A DNA stretch of 64,000 nucleotides from Flavobacteriaceae bacterium. GTDB taxonomy: Bacteria; Bacteroidota; Bacteroidia; Flavobacteriales; Flavobacteriaceae. Both the position numbers and the translations under genes were made by a program. The DNA lies in contig JAUXPJ010000020.1 of the NCBI GenBank assembly GCA_030683815.1, positions 62,001 through 126,000 on the forward strand. The letters are read 5' to 3'. Of the stretch, positions 33,298 through 43,347 are shown piece by piece. Each line of letters opens with the position of its first letter. Position 1 is the first letter of the stretch. Below the pieces are notes generated by a model that saw only the letters and a program-made list of their open reading frames with translations, was not told where the DNA came from and ran no database searches.

Positions 33298-33563
33298 TTT
33301 TTAAAATAAATAATTGATTTTAAACTAATTAAATTTTTTTACTTAAAAAAGTGAAGAAGTCAGGAAAAAGTTTTATGATTGTATAGAGATATTGTTGCTT
33401 CACATTTATTATCAATAATTTGAATAAGAAAATCAATTACATTTGTTTTACTTTTATGGACGATTCTTAATCTTTTGCTTTATTTAATGCTTTAAAAGAG
33501 CGGTTGGAAACCGAACAAAAAGAAATCTCCAGAAGCGGGATTTTTTGATATAAAAAATTCAAG
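33298..33563. other. noncoding stretch beside transposase debris
   Basis: AT-rich. One interrupted minus-strand frame (roughly 33375-33480, reading RIVHKSKTNVIDFLIQIIDN onward) has protein-like composition but is closed by stops on both sides and belongs to no family I recognise. It is probably another remnant. Confidence 0.4.
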
Positions 33564-34958
33564 TTATTTTAAACTTCCAATCATTTCAGAAGGTATTACA
33601 CATCGGTCATATTCTTCGGGAGTAACATAACCCAAACGAACTGCTTCTTCTTTTAAAGTAGTCCCGTTTTTATGAGCTGTTTGTGCAATTTCGGCTGCTT
33701 TATAATAACCGATCTTCGTATTTAAAGCCGTTACCAACATTAAGGAGTTGTTCACTAATTCATTAATTCTGGCATGATTTGGTTCAATTCCAACAGCGCA
33801 ATTATCATTGAAAGAAACACAGGCATCTCCTAATAACCGCGCTGATTGCAAGAAATTAGCAGCCATGATTGGTTTGAAAACATTCAATTCAAAATGTCCT
33901 TGAGTTCCGGCAATGGTAATCGCCACATCATTACCCATTACTTGGGCACAAACCATGGTTAGCGCTTCGGGCTGAGTAGGATTTACCTTTCCCGGCATAA
34001 TGGATGAACCCGGTTCATTTTCGGGGATTATCAACTCTCCAATTCCGGATCGAGGTCCAGAAGCTAATAATCGAATGTCGTTGGCAATTTTATTTAAAGA
34101 AACCGCCAATTGTTTTAATGCACCGTGTGATTCTACAAAGGCATCATGCGCTGCCAAAGCTTCAAATTTATTTTCGGCGGTTATAAAAGGCAATCCGGTA
34201 AACTCAGCAATTTTTTGGGCCACCAAAACATCGTAACCTTTTGGCGTATTCAATCCGGTTCCAACCGCTGTTCCGCCTAAAGCCAATTCTGATAAATGTG
34301 GTAAAGTATTTCTCAGTGCTTTTAATCCATGATTTAACTGGGAAACATATCCGGAGAATTCTTGCCCTAAAGTTAGCGGTGTCGCATCCATTAAGTGTGT
34401 TCTGCCAATTTTAACAACATCTTTAAAATCAATTACTTTTTGTTGTAAAGTATCTCTTAATTTTTCAATTCCGGGAAGGGTAACTTCAACAACCATTTTA
34501 TAAGCCGCAATATGCATACCAGTAGGGTAGGTGTCATTGGATGATTGTGACTTATTAACATCATCATTGGCTTTTAAAATAGATTCTTCGCCAATTTTTT
34601 TTCCGCCTAAAACTTGAGCTCTGTTAGCGATTACTTCATTAAGATTCATGTTGCTTTGAGTTCCTGAACCGGTTTGCCATATTACTAAAGGGAATTCACC
34701 ATCCAATTTCCCCTCTAAAATTTCTTCACAAACTTGAGAAATCATGTCTCTTTTTTCAATTGGTAAAACGCCTAATTCATAGTTGGCGTGTGCGGCAGCT
34801 TTTTTAAGATATGCAAAAGCATAAATAATTTCAAGAGGCATTGAGCCGGCGGGACCAATTTTAAAATTATTTCTGGATCGTTCCGTTTGAGCCCCCCAAT
34901 AGTTGGCAGCAGGCACTTTTACTTCACCCATCGTGTCTTTTTCAATTCTATATTCCAT
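33564..34958 (-). CDS. fumC: class II fumarate hydratase
   Basis: This 464-residue TCA-cycle enzyme interconverts fumarate and malate. GSGTQSNMN (about 97-105), the TxxGR-type [17 protein letters not shown] block with the catalytic His, and the mobile loop [15 protein letters not shown] with the catalytic Ser are all present. It is the usual length for FumC and needs no iron-sulfur cluster. It is a single gene next to the transposase debris. Confidence 0.96.
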   Translation of the reverse strand: MEYRIEKDTMGEVKVPAANYWGAQTERSRNNFKIGPAGSMPLEIIYAFAYLKKAAAHANYELGVLPIEKRDMISQVCEEILEGKLDGEFPLVIWQTGSGTQSNMNLNEVIANRAQVLGGKKIGEESILKANDDVNKSQSSNDTYPTGMHIAAYKMVVEVTLPGIEKLRDTLQQKVIDFKDVVKIGRTHLMDATPLTLGQEFSGYVSQLNHGLKALRNTLPHLSELALGGTAVGTGLNTPKGYDVLVAQKIAEFTGLPFITAENKFEALAAHDAFVESHGALKQLAVSLNKIANDIRLLASGPRSGIGELIIPENEPGSSIMPGKVNPTQPEALTMVCAQVMGNDVAITIAGTQGHFELNVFKPIMAANFLQSARLLGDACVSFNDNCAVGIEPNHARINELVNNSLMLVTALNTKIGYYKAAEIAQTAHKNGTTLKEEAVRLGYVTPEEYDRCVIPSEMIGSLK

Positions 34959-35061
34959 ATGATTTAATGATAATGATTAATGTATACTTACAAATTTAAG
35001 GATATGATTTTTAATAAGTTTATTCTATGACTAGATAAATTAAAAATATTTCAAATTTAGC

Positions 35062-35091
35062 TTGATGAATTGATATTATATGCTATTTTTG
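35062..35091 (+). promoter_or_regulatory. Bacteroidota-type promoter of the 52-residue membrane protein
   Basis: TTG (35062-35064), 19-bp spacer, TATTTTTG (35084-35091), 22 bp before the start codon. A near-perfect consensus, which supports the small gene downstream. Confidence 0.75.
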
Positions 35092-35113
35092 ATACAAATA
35101 AAAAACATAACAA

Positions 35114-35272
35114 ATGGATTTTTCGCAGTTTATCGGGATTTTGGTTTTTCTGACCGTTTTCACCATAGGATTTTGGTTGATGATATTATTAACTACTTTC
35201 ATTTTACCATATTGGATTTTTGGTGCTATTAAAGAAAAGTTAACAGAAGGAAAAAAGTCTAAAGACACTTAA
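35114..35272 (+). CDS. small membrane protein (52 aa)
   Basis: Starts MDFSQFIGIL and ends KKSKDT. One long hydrophobic segment (6-36, Phe/Ile/Leu/Trp-rich) with an internal LPYW, then a short basic tail. A consensus promoter lies directly upstream and a terminator 23 bp downstream, so this is a complete transcription unit. It is easily missed because of its size. A frame on the opposite strand (35083-35268) covers the same bases and is its shadow. The function is unknown. Confidence 0.75.
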   Translation: MDFSQFIGILVFLTVFTIGFWLMILLTTFILPYWIFGAIKEKLTEGKKSKDT

Positions 35273-35294
35273 TTAGCATATTTTAAACTTATAT

Positions 35295-35326
35295 AAAAAG
35301 AGGTCTGAATTTTCAGACCTCTTTTT
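35295..35326. terminator. bidirectional rho-independent terminator
   Basis: AAAAAGAGGTCTGAA pairs with TTCAGACCTCTTTTT across a 2-nt to 4-nt loop. It serves the small membrane protein (plus) and the outer-membrane protein operon (minus). Confidence 0.9.
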
Positions 35327-35331
35327 ATGTG

Positions 35332-37752
35332 TTAGAACATTTCTTCTTCTCCACCATTACTTTCGCGTTGCATAGGTCGTTTTTTTACCTGTTTAAAACG
35401 GTAGGTAAAGTTCAATAAAAATTGACGTTGTCTCCATTGAAATTCAGTATCGGTAATAGTTCTGTCAGTTGTAGAAGTCATTTGGCGTTTACGGGTATTA
35501 AATACATCGCTAATGTTAAATGCAAGTGTGCCGTTATCTTTCATAATATCTTTGCTCAACGCAACATTGGCAGAAAACATCCCTTTACTATCTGTAAAAG
35601 CACTTTCCTGAGGCCCCATATACATTAAAGTAGTTTGGAAATCAATTTTATGGGGTAAAGTAATTCTTGAATTAAAACGTGAAATTGATCTTAAGTCTTC
35701 AGAATCATAACTTTTTCCTTGATATTCACCTTCAGTAATAGATTTAAACATATTGAAGCTGCCATTTAAACGCAACCATTCCAGTGGGTTGTAGCTTGCT
35801 GTTAATTCAAATCCGTAACGATCATTCGTTGATAAATTGATAAATGATCTAATTAAGATAGGTAATCCATTATAGGTATCGCCACTTTCTGTAGTTACCA
35901 TTTCATAATTAGCTGTTGAGTGGTTGTAATATATAGATGAATTTAATGTGAATTTACTCCATCGTTTTAAGTAACCTAAATCAAAGGCGTTGGTATAGGT
36001 TGGATTTAAATCAATGTTTCCTACAAAAATATTGGTTTCGCTGGTTTTGCTCTTAAACGGATTTAGTTGACGTGAGTGTGGTCTTCTCAATCGACGGCTA
36101 TAACCAAAAGTAAAGCTTTCTTCTTCGTTTAATTCATAGCTAAAGTTGGCTGTTGGGAAGAATCCGTCATAATTTTTATCAAAATTCTCATCAGTTGTTT
36201 TCAATAAAATTTTCACATCAGAAAACTCATAACGCATTCCCAATAAGTAAGAAAACTTACCTGTTTTACTTCCGTATTGAGAGTATATTGCATGTACATT
36301 TTCTTCAAATTCCAATTCATTAGAAAAATTTAAATCATTAATCCATGTGCCATTTAGGTATTCTACAACATAATCAGTATTGTTGGCAGTAAAGTTACTT
36401 TTAGTCCCAAACTCAAACTGTGACATGGTGCCAATAGGCAATACGTAATCTAATTTTGCCAAATACGTTTTTTGGTTGGTTTCAGTTGTAGATCTGTCGT
36501 ATTTTGGAAGTACAGGTATTGGAAATATATCGCGATCTGAAATTAGGGAATAGGAATCTTCATTGGTGTCTTGTGATTGTAAATCGATGGTTAATTTATG
36601 TCCGTCTTTTACGAAATTTTTGGTGTAATTAACAGAAAACTCTAAAGTGTTATTGTTAGAATCTTGATTTTCTATACGCTCGTTTTGCTTGGTGATTATT
36701 TTTGTAGGATTTAAATAATCAGTAAAATTATTGGTTTTTCCATCTCCATCCGATTTTCTATAAACAAATGAAGTGGTAATAGAACTCTTATTTTTTAAAA
36801 GAAATTCAATCCCGGCATTGGCGTTAAATCCATTTCGTTGATTGTAATTTTTACGTTTTTCATCTAAATAACTTGATGTTTCTCCATTGTTTAAAAATTC
36901 GGTATAATTTTTGGCATTTCCTTGAGTATCGCTGTAATTATATCCAAAATTGGAGAATAAATTAACTTTATTGCCTCGGTAGTTTTGGTTAGTGGCAAAT
37001 CCGAAGTTATCCGGAGTACCAACAGTGGTAGTTACAGAGGCGTTATATCCCAAATTGGTTCCTTTTCTCAAAATGATATTCAAAATTCCGGCGGTTCCTT
37101 CAGCGTCATAACGAGCTGACGGACTGGTAATTACTTCCACTTTTTGGATGGCATCGGCAGGAAGTTGGCGCAAAGCATCGGTAGAACTTAATCCAACTAA
37201 ACCAGAAGGTTTTCCATCAATCAAGATGCGTACATTTTCATTGCCACGTAAACTCACTTTTCCTTCTACATCAACACTTACAGAAGGAACATTGTCTAAA
37301 ACATCGGCAGCTGTACCTCCTTTTACGGTCATATCTTTTCCAACATTGTAGATTTTTTTATCCAATTTAATTTCTACCGTACTTTTTTCGGCAATAATTT
37401 CAACTTCATTCAGTCTTTGAGCATCTTCTTCTATTTTTAGGATTCCTAAATTAGTGTGTGCTGTAATTTTTTGATTTTTAATTTGAAATGGTTTAAAAGA
37501 TAAAAATTCAATGGTGATATTGTACTCACCCTCAGTAACTTCAATTCCAAATTCTCCTTTCTGATTGGTAATGCCACCGGTAACTTTTTTGGTTTTGAGT
37601 GGTTGAATGATAATGGTAGCATATTCTAGTGGCTGATTGGTAGCTTTATCAACTATTTTACCAGTGATATTATATTTTATGGGAGCTTTTTGTTGAGCAA
37701 ATAAGCTTACAGTCACTAGTAAAACCAGTGTAAACAAAATAAATTTTTTCAT
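35332..37752 (-). CDS. TonB-dependent-receptor-like outer-membrane protein (OMP_b-brl type), paralog 1
   Basis: An 806-residue protein. Signal peptide (1-19, ending LFAQ); carboxypeptidase-regulatory-like beta-sandwich at about 27-110 (NITGKIVDKATNQPLEYATI); a TonB plug at about 125-235 (VPSVSVDVEGKVSLRGNENV, then ILIDGKPSG); and the rest a 22-strand-type barrel ending in FNFTYRF followed by a polar tail rather than the usual terminal aromatic. The family is the outer membrane beta-barrel family of Bacteroidota, whose substrates are mostly unknown. It is the last gene of a three-gene minus-strand operon with a paralog and a Spy-like protein. Confidence 0.88.
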   Translation of the reverse strand: MKKFILFTLVLLVTVSLFAQQKAPIKYNITGKIVDKATNQPLEYATIIIQPLKTKKVTGGITNQKGEFGIEVTEGEYNITIEFLSFKPFQIKNQKITAHTNLGILKIEEDAQRLNEVEIIAEKSTVEIKLDKKIYNVGKDMTVKGGTAADVLDNVPSVSVDVEGKVSLRGNENVRILIDGKPSGLVGLSSTDALRQLPADAIQKVEVITSPSARYDAEGTAGILNIILRKGTNLGYNASVTTTVGTPDNFGFATNQNYRGNKVNLFSNFGYNYSDTQGNAKNYTEFLNNGETSSYLDEKRKNYNQRNGFNANAGIEFLLKNKSSITTSFVYRKSDGDGKTNNFTDYLNPTKIITKQNERIENQDSNNNTLEFSVNYTKNFVKDGHKLTIDLQSQDTNEDSYSLISDRDIFPIPVLPKYDRSTTETNQKTYLAKLDYVLPIGTMSQFEFGTKSNFTANNTDYVVEYLNGTWINDLNFSNELEFEENVHAIYSQYGSKTGKFSYLLGMRYEFSDVKILLKTTDENFDKNYDGFFPTANFSYELNEEESFTFGYSRRLRRPHSRQLNPFKSKTSETNIFVGNIDLNPTYTNAFDLGYLKRWSKFTLNSSIYYNHSTANYEMVTTESGDTYNGLPILIRSFINLSTNDRYGFELTASYNPLEWLRLNGSFNMFKSITEGEYQGKSYDSEDLRSISRFNSRITLPHKIDFQTTLMYMGPQESAFTDSKGMFSANVALSKDIMKDNGTLAFNISDVFNTRKRQMTSTTDRTITDTEFQWRQRQFLLNFTYRFKQVKKRPMQRESNGGEEEMF

Positions 37753-37767
37753 AAATGATTGATGTTT

Positions 37768-38154
37768 TTACATTCTGCCCATCCCTGATTTTTTAGCGGG
37801 ATTTGCACTTCGGTTTTTAAATTCTTCTTGCAATTTTTTGTATTTTTCCAGTTGTTCTTCGGATAAAATGTCTGATAATTCAGCGTCTTGTTTAACAGAA
37901 ATTTCTTTATTTTTCTCAATAATTACGTCTCTATCTAGATTTTGATTTCTTAATTCCATGCGCTCTTTGGTATATTTAATCAAAATATTTTTGACTAAAA
38001 TTGCTTCAAGATTATCTAAATCCAGCGCCGGTTTTATTTTTTCCATTTGCATATTAATCATTTCTTCCGGATTCATAGTTTGGCCTTGTTGAGCAGTGAT
38101 ATTACTCAAAGAAAAGAATCCAAAAACAATCATTAAAAAAGTTAGTTTTTTCAT
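37768..38154 (-). CDS. Spy/CpxP-like periplasmic protein
   Basis: A 128-residue protein. Signal peptide (1-21, ending NITA). The mature part is almost wholly helical and highly charged, with a Met/Gln-rich start (QTMNPEEMINMQME) and a LSDILSEEQLEKYKKLQEEF helix, which resembles the Spy/CpxP/LTxxQ periplasmic chaperone-sensor fold. The Met-rich tail (KSGMGRM) may bind metal. It sits between two paralogous TonB-type receptors, 15 bp before the second, so it probably works with them. Confidence 0.65.
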   Translation of the reverse strand: MKKLTFLMIVFGFFSLSNITAQQGQTMNPEEMINMQMEKIKPALDLDNLEAILVKNILIKYTKERMELRNQNLDRDVIIEKNKEISVKQDAELSDILSEEQLEKYKKLQEEFKNRSANPAKKSGMGRM

Positions 38155-38255
38155 TATGATTTTTTTATGTGTTTATAGTCCTTTAGACCAAGCGAAAATA
38201 CGTTGGTTTAAAGGGGTTTTAGTTAAAGATTTGTTAAATGGCAGCAAGAAAAAAA

Positions 38256-40706
38256 TTAGAACATGATTACTTTATCTTTATCTATTTCCAGTGGTTTCTT
38301 TTCTTTTTGATTAAATCGATAGTTGAAATTTAGGACAAAAAATCGTTCACTCCATTGAAATACATTATCGGTAATACCTACAGCGGTATTGATAGTTCGT
38401 TTCAGTTTATTGGAGTTAAATAAATCGGAAACGCTAAAAGTAAGGGTCGCATTATTATTCCAAAATTCTTTACTGAGTGATGCATTCACAAATTGATAGG
38501 CGAGGCGTTTTGAAATAGCTCCTTGTGAGAGTGCATTATATCTGTAATTGGTTTGAAAACGCCATTGTTTTGGAAAGTTAATAGTTGTACTTGCATTGGC
38601 TGAACCTGTGGAATCATCAGAATCTAAATTAATTGTTTGCGGCACATTAAAAGCATCTACAAAATTAAATTTACCTCTTTGTTTAGAGTCATATACATTA
38701 AATCCACCTGAAAGTTGCCACCATTTAAGCGGTGTATAATTGGCGAAAAACTCCAATCCGATTTGTGTGATGGTCGAAATATTTTTATAAGTGGTGATTT
38801 CGATGGGTTTACCATTGATGGTTTCTCCTTTTGAAAAGGTAATTCTATCCGGAACATCGGTATAATCTTTAAGATAAATGGAAGTGCTAAACGTTAGTTT
38901 TTCCCATTTTTTGAGGTGTTTTAAATCATAAATATCACTGAAAAACGGAATTAATGCTGGATTTCCAATCACAATATTTTGCTCGCTAATTTTGGTTTCA
39001 AACGGGTTAATCATCCAAAAATTGGGTCTAAATATCCTTTTACCATAACTCAATGATATACTTTGGATATCAGAAAATTCGTAAGAAAGATGCAAAGATG
39101 GGAAAAAATCGGTTTCTTTTGATTCATAGGTATTGGGGCTGTTTGCCAAACCGAAACTGATATCAGAAATTTCTGTACGCAATCCAGTCGAAAATGAAAG
39201 CTTTTTATAAGAGGTTTCTATTTTTGCATAAAAAGCATAAATTTTGTCGATATAATTAAAAATGGTGGAATAATTAGGATTTAAAACAAATGTTTGTGAA
39301 GCAATACTGAAATTTCTTAAATCATAATCCGTTTTTAAATCACCCAAAGTATTTTCATTTCCAATTTCTAATAAGGTACTTTTACCCATCGGATGGTTAT
39401 ATACAAAACCAAAATTTTGATTGTTGGTGGTGCTTTTATCATTTATCCAAAGTTTTTTTGAAAGATCTTCATCGGTTGACGGAAAAGTATTGAAATGATT
39501 GATAACCGAATTGGATTGCTCATCAGACTTGCTATATGAATAATTTAAGTTGAGATATTGTCCTTCTTTGCTGAAATTTTTAGTGTAACTGAGCGATAAT
39601 TCGTATAAATTATCTTCTTTTTGATTGCGTTCCTTTTTTTCAAACGATTCTATCAATAAATTATTGGCATCAGCATAATGTGAAATATTGGATGTTTTAT
39701 CTACGCCATCCACCATATTAAGTGTAAAAGCAGCATTTAAAGCAGTAGTCGGGTTGATATCATAATCAAAACCCAAGACATTGTTGAACACATTTTTATC
39801 GCGTTTATAATCACGGTTTTCATGAAGATTTCCAACAACTGCATTATTAACTATGTACTGATTGTTAATCATGGCGTTTCCGGGTGAATTTCTAACAATA
39901 TAACCGGTTGAATTAAACAAATTAAATTGGCCTTTTTTAAGGTTAATATTGGTAGCAATTCCGTAATAATCAGGATTCCCGGCGGTTAAATTCAACGATC
40001 CGTTGAATCCGTATTTTTTATTTTTTTTAAGTATAATGTTGATGATTCCGGCAGTTCCGGTAGCGCTATATCGCGCGGATGGAACCGTAATAACTTCTAC
40101 TTTTTCAATGGCTTCTGCCTGTAAGTTATTCAGTACGTTTGAATTTCCTAAAGCAGAAGGTCTCCCGTTGATTAAAATTTTCACATTTTCATCATTTCTC
40201 AAGCTTATTCTTCCTTCCGGATTTACCGCAACACTCGGAATATTACTCAAAGCACTTAAAGCGCTTGCGCCGGCAGAGGTTAAATCTTTATCAACATAAT
40301 AAACCAACCTATCCAATTTTAATGATACTGACTTATTGGTTCCGGCAACATTGACTTCTTCCAGCCCTTCGACCGCTATTTTCATCGCAAAAGTATCTAA
40401 GGTGAGGTTTTTTTGAATAACAACTTCTTTTAAATAAATAGGTTGAAATGATAAAAAATCGATAGTAATATCATAAATCCCTTTAGGAAGTTCTATCTTA
40501 AAATTTCCTTTTGCGTCTGTAATAGTGCCAATGGGCATTATTCCATCAGATTTTTGCTGAAAAGAAACCGTTGCAAATTCTAATGGAAGATTGGTTTCAC
40601 TATTGATCACCTGTCCTCTGACAGTGTGAAAAACAGTCGCTTTATTCTGTGAATAAAGAGTTGATAAACTAAAAAATAAAATTATAACGAGGTGAAAATT
40701 TTTCAA
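38256..40706 (-). CDS. TonB-dependent-receptor-like outer-membrane protein (OMP_b-brl type), paralog 2
   Basis: An 816-residue protein, starting at TTG (40706) since no in-frame ATG precedes the signal peptide (1-19, ending LYSQ). It has the same order of domains as the neighbour paralog: carboxypeptidase-regulatory-like domain (28-110, VRGQVINSETNLPLEFATV), plug (about 130-235, ISLRNDENVKILINGRPSALG) and barrel. Both lack a separate TonB box that I can identify. The two genes probably arose by duplication. Substrate unknown. It heads the three-gene operon. Confidence 0.87.
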   Translation of the reverse strand: MKNFHLVIILFFSLSTLYSQNKATVFHTVRGQVINSETNLPLEFATVSFQQKSDGIMPIGTITDAKGNFKIELPKGIYDITIDFLSFQPIYLKEVVIQKNLTLDTFAMKIAVEGLEEVNVAGTNKSVSLKLDRLVYYVDKDLTSAGASALSALSNIPSVAVNPEGRISLRNDENVKILINGRPSALGNSNVLNNLQAEAIEKVEVITVPSARYSATGTAGIINIILKKNKKYGFNGSLNLTAGNPDYYGIATNINLKKGQFNLFNSTGYIVRNSPGNAMINNQYIVNNAVVGNLHENRDYKRDKNVFNNVLGFDYDINPTTALNAAFTLNMVDGVDKTSNISHYADANNLLIESFEKKERNQKEDNLYELSLSYTKNFSKEGQYLNLNYSYSKSDEQSNSVINHFNTFPSTDEDLSKKLWINDKSTTNNQNFGFVYNHPMGKSTLLEIGNENTLGDLKTDYDLRNFSIASQTFVLNPNYSTIFNYIDKIYAFYAKIETSYKKLSFSTGLRTEISDISFGLANSPNTYESKETDFFPSLHLSYEFSDIQSISLSYGKRIFRPNFWMINPFETKISEQNIVIGNPALIPFFSDIYDLKHLKKWEKLTFSTSIYLKDYTDVPDRITFSKGETINGKPIEITTYKNISTITQIGLEFFANYTPLKWWQLSGGFNVYDSKQRGKFNFVDAFNVPQTINLDSDDSTGSANASTTINFPKQWRFQTNYRYNALSQGAISKRLAYQFVNASLSKEFWNNNATLTFSVSDLFNSNKLKRTINTAVGITDNVFQWSERFFVLNFNYRFNQKEKKPLEIDKDKVIMF

Positions 40707-40836
40707 AATACAGCAATTATATTAACTAAAAACCCATCATTTACTTTTTAAGTATTCAATAAGCATTTAATAGATCTATTGAATAAGGTTTAGTAAAAAG
40801 TCAAATTTAATAAATTTATTAAGAGTTACAAGCCAT

Positions 40837-41184
40837 TTATTTAATAAATATCAGAATATTTTCAGCCGATCTGCCAATAATTGCTTTGTTGTTTTTGACG
40901 ATAATGGGGCGTTCTATTAGTTTTGGATGTGTAGCAAGTGCAACAATTATTTCATCTTTATCTAAAGATTTTACTTTGTAGTGCTCTCTCCAAATGGATT
41001 CGTTAGTTCTGACTAACTCAACTGGTTCTAATTTTAGCAGTTTCAATAAGTTTTCGATATCCTCTGCAGAAGGAGGTTTTTTTATGTAATCAATTATTTC
41101 AAAATTATTTGTTTTTGATGCTAATAGGGCTAACCCCTCACGACTTTTACTGCATCGCGGATTGTGATATATTTTATAATTCAT
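40837..41184 (-). CDS. ArsC/YffB-family reductase
   Basis: A 115-residue thioredoxin-fold protein. The start YKIYHNPRCSKSREGLALL contains the single active Cys11, and the late ERPIIVKNNKAIIGR motif carries the arginine/cis-proline region of the ArsC family. The family reduces arsenate with glutathione or acts as a related reductase; no other ars genes are near, so arsenate reduction is not certain. Its start overlaps the prfB stop by 11 bp. Confidence 0.85.
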   Translation of the reverse strand: MNYKIYHNPRCSKSREGLALLASKTNNFEIIDYIKKPPSAEDIENLLKLLKLEPVELVRTNESIWREHYKVKSLDKDEIIVALATHPKLIERPIIVKNNKAIIGRSAENILIFIK

Positions 41185-42286
41185 CTGAGTTATTTGTGTT
41201 TTTTTGTCCGCTCTGCATCAAATACGCTTTTAAAAAAGCATCAATTTCACCATCTAAAAAATTATCAACATTAGAGGTTTCAAACTGCGTACGAACATCT
41301 TTTATCAATTTATAAGGATGCAACACATAATTTCTTATTTGAGAACCAAATTCAATTTTCATTTTTCCGGCTTCAATTTCTTTGCGTTTAGCCACTTTTT
41401 TCTGAAGCTCAATTTCATACAATTGCGATTTTAACAATTGCATCGCTTTTAATTTATTATCCAGTTGAGAACGCGTTTCAGAATTTTCAATGACAATTCC
41501 GGTAGGGAAGTGGCGCAATCGCACAGCCGTTTCCACTTTATTGACATTCTGACCTCCTGCGCCAGAACTTCGCATGGTTTCCCAAGAAATTTCTGACGGA
41601 TTGATTTCAATTTCAATAGAATCATCTACTAAAGGATATACATAAACGGAGGCAAATGAAGTGTGGCGTTTGGCATTGCTGTCAAAAGGAGAAATTCTCA
41701 CTAAGCGATGCACTCCATTTTCTCCTTTTAAATAACCGAAAGCAAATTCACCTTCAATTTCAATAGTTACCGTTTTAATTCCGGCAGTATCACCCGCTTG
41801 GTAATTGAGTTCTTTTACTTTAAATCCTTGTTTGCTGCTCCACATCATGTACATACGTAAAAGCATTTCGGCCCAATCACAACTCTCCGTTCCACCTGCT
41901 CCGGCGGTAATTTGTAAAACGGCGCTCAAATTATCGCCCTCTTCAGAAAGCATATTTTTAAATTCAATATCTTCTAAAAAAGCGGATGTTTTGTCAAAAT
42001 AAGAAGCCACTTCTTGCTCCGTAGCTTCGCCGTCTTTATAGAAATCATATAAAACAGTCAAGTCATTATTTAACAGAACGACTTTTTCAAAATCTTCAAC
42101 CCATTTTTTCTTAGACCGAAGGATTTTCATTAATGCTTCCGCTTCTTTAGGATTATTCCAAAAATCGGGATTGGCCGTTTTTTCTTCTTCATTGGCAATT
42201 TCAATCCTTTTTTTGTCAATATCAAGGTAAGTTCTTAACTTGCCGATGCGTTCATGGAGGTCTTTAATTTGATCTGATGTAATCAT
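41174..42286 (-). CDS. prfB: peptide chain release factor 2
   Basis: About 370 residues from the ATG at 42286 (an alternative start at 42307 adds 7 residues that look like leader). It recognises UGA and UAA stop codons: the SPF discriminator is in VRISPFDSNAKRHTSF and the peptidyl-hydrolysis GGQ in SSGAGGQNVNK. The programmed +1 frameshift known from E. coli after the Tyr-Leu codons is absent: here the frame runs straight through Y20-L21-D22 (TAC CTT GAT at 42229-42221). It overlaps the ArsC-like gene downstream. Confidence 0.95.
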   Translation of the reverse strand: MITSDQIKDLHERIGKLRTYLDIDKKRIEIANEEEKTANPDFWNNPKEAEALMKILRSKKKWVEDFEKVVLLNNDLTVLYDFYKDGEATEQEVASYFDKTSAFLEDIEFKNMLSEEGDNLSAVLQITAGAGGTESCDWAEMLLRMYMMWSSKQGFKVKELNYQAGDTAGIKTVTIEIEGEFAFGYLKGENGVHRLVRISPFDSNAKRHTSFASVYVYPLVDDSIEIEINPSEISWETMRSSGAGGQNVNKVETAVRLRHFPTGIVIENSETRSQLDNKLKAMQLLKSQLYEIELQKKVAKRKEIEAGKMKIEFGSQIRNYVLHPYKLIKDVRTQFETSNVDNFLDGEIDAFLKAYLMQSGQKNTNNSDEL

Positions 42287-42327
42287 GATACAAAAATACA
42301 CTTTCAACTCATTTTATAGAATATTTT

Positions 42328-43347
42328 ATGGAAATAAACTTAATTAGCGATACGGTTACCAAACCTGCCAAAGGAATGCTTCAGGCGATGATGAACGCTG
42401 AAGTGGGCGACGATGTTTTTAAAACAGATCCGACAGTATTAGAATTGCAGGATAAAATGGCCAGAATGTTTGGCAAAGAAGCAGGATTGTTTTTTCCTTC
42501 GGGAACGATGGCCAATCAAGCGGCGTTGAAATTACATACCCAACCGGCAGAACAGGTGATTTGTGATAAGTGGTCACATATTTTTAATTTTGAAGGTGGT
42601 GGACCTTCATTCAATTCGGGAATTTCTTGTAATTTAATTGATGGTCATCGAGGCATGTTTACAGCAAATCAAGTAATCGCAAAAATCAATGATAAAAATA
42701 ATATTCATACTCCTTTAACGTCATTAGTTGAAATTGAAAACACCACCAATAAAGGTGGCGGTGCTTGTTGGGATCTCTATGAAATTGAAAAAATCAGAAA
42801 AGTTTGCGATGAAAATGAACTCATTTTACACCTTGATGGAGCGCGATTGTTTAATGCATTGGTGGCTAAAAATGAATCGCCCGAACAATACGGAACATTA
42901 TTTGATACCATTTCTATCTGTTTATCAAAAGGATTAGGTGCTCCCATTGGTTCTGTTTTATTGGGTTCCCACGAACAAATGAAAAAAGCATTGCGCATTC
43001 GGAAATTATTTGGTGGAGCGATGCGACAAGTTGGCTATTTAGCAGCTGCCGGAATTTACGCCTTAGACAATCACATTGAACGATTGGCAGATGACCACAG
43101 AAGGGCTGCTGAAATTGGAAAAGCATTAGAAAAGTGCAGATTTGTTGAGAGTGTTGAGCCGATAGAAACCAATATTATCATTTTCTATTTAAAAGATTCT
43201 ATTACCAAGGAAGATTTTGTGAAATATTTGAATGCCAAAAACATTTTGTTGCATTCTATGGGCGAAGGAAAAATGCGGATGGTAACCCATTTAGATTTTA
43301 CGGAGGAGATGTTAAAAGTTGTCGTTGATGTACTTAAAACTGTGTAA
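42328..43347 (+). CDS. ltaE: threonine aldolase (GntG/LTA family)
   Basis: This 339-residue fold-type I PLP enzyme has the start SDTVTKPAKGM, LHLDGARLFNA with Asp170, and the PLP lysine K201 in CLSKGLGAPIGS. It cleaves L-allo-/L-threonine to glycine and acetaldehyde. It is divergent from prfB with 41 bp between starts. The dispersed repeat begins right at its stop codon. Confidence 0.9.
   Translation: MEINLISDTVTKPAKGMLQAMMNAEVGDDVFKTDPTVLELQDKMARMFGKEAGLFFPSGTMANQAALKLHTQPAEQVICDKWSHIFNFEGGGPSFNSGISCNLIDGHRGMFTANQVIAKINDKNNIHTPLTSLVEIENTTNKGGGACWDLYEIEKIRKVCDENELILHLDGARLFNALVAKNESPEQYGTLFDTISICLSKGLGAPIGSVLLGSHEQMKKALRIRKLFGGAMRQVGYLAAAGIYALDNHIERLADDHRRAAEIGKALEKCRFVESVEPIETNIIIFYLKDSITKEDFVKYLNAKNILLHSMGEGKMRMVTHLDFTEEMLKVVVDVLKTV

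Noticed and set aside
41174-42307. prfB as a frameshifted pseudogene or frameshift-regulated gene
   Set aside because: The frame is open throughout with SPF and GGQ motifs in place; no internal UGA is present.
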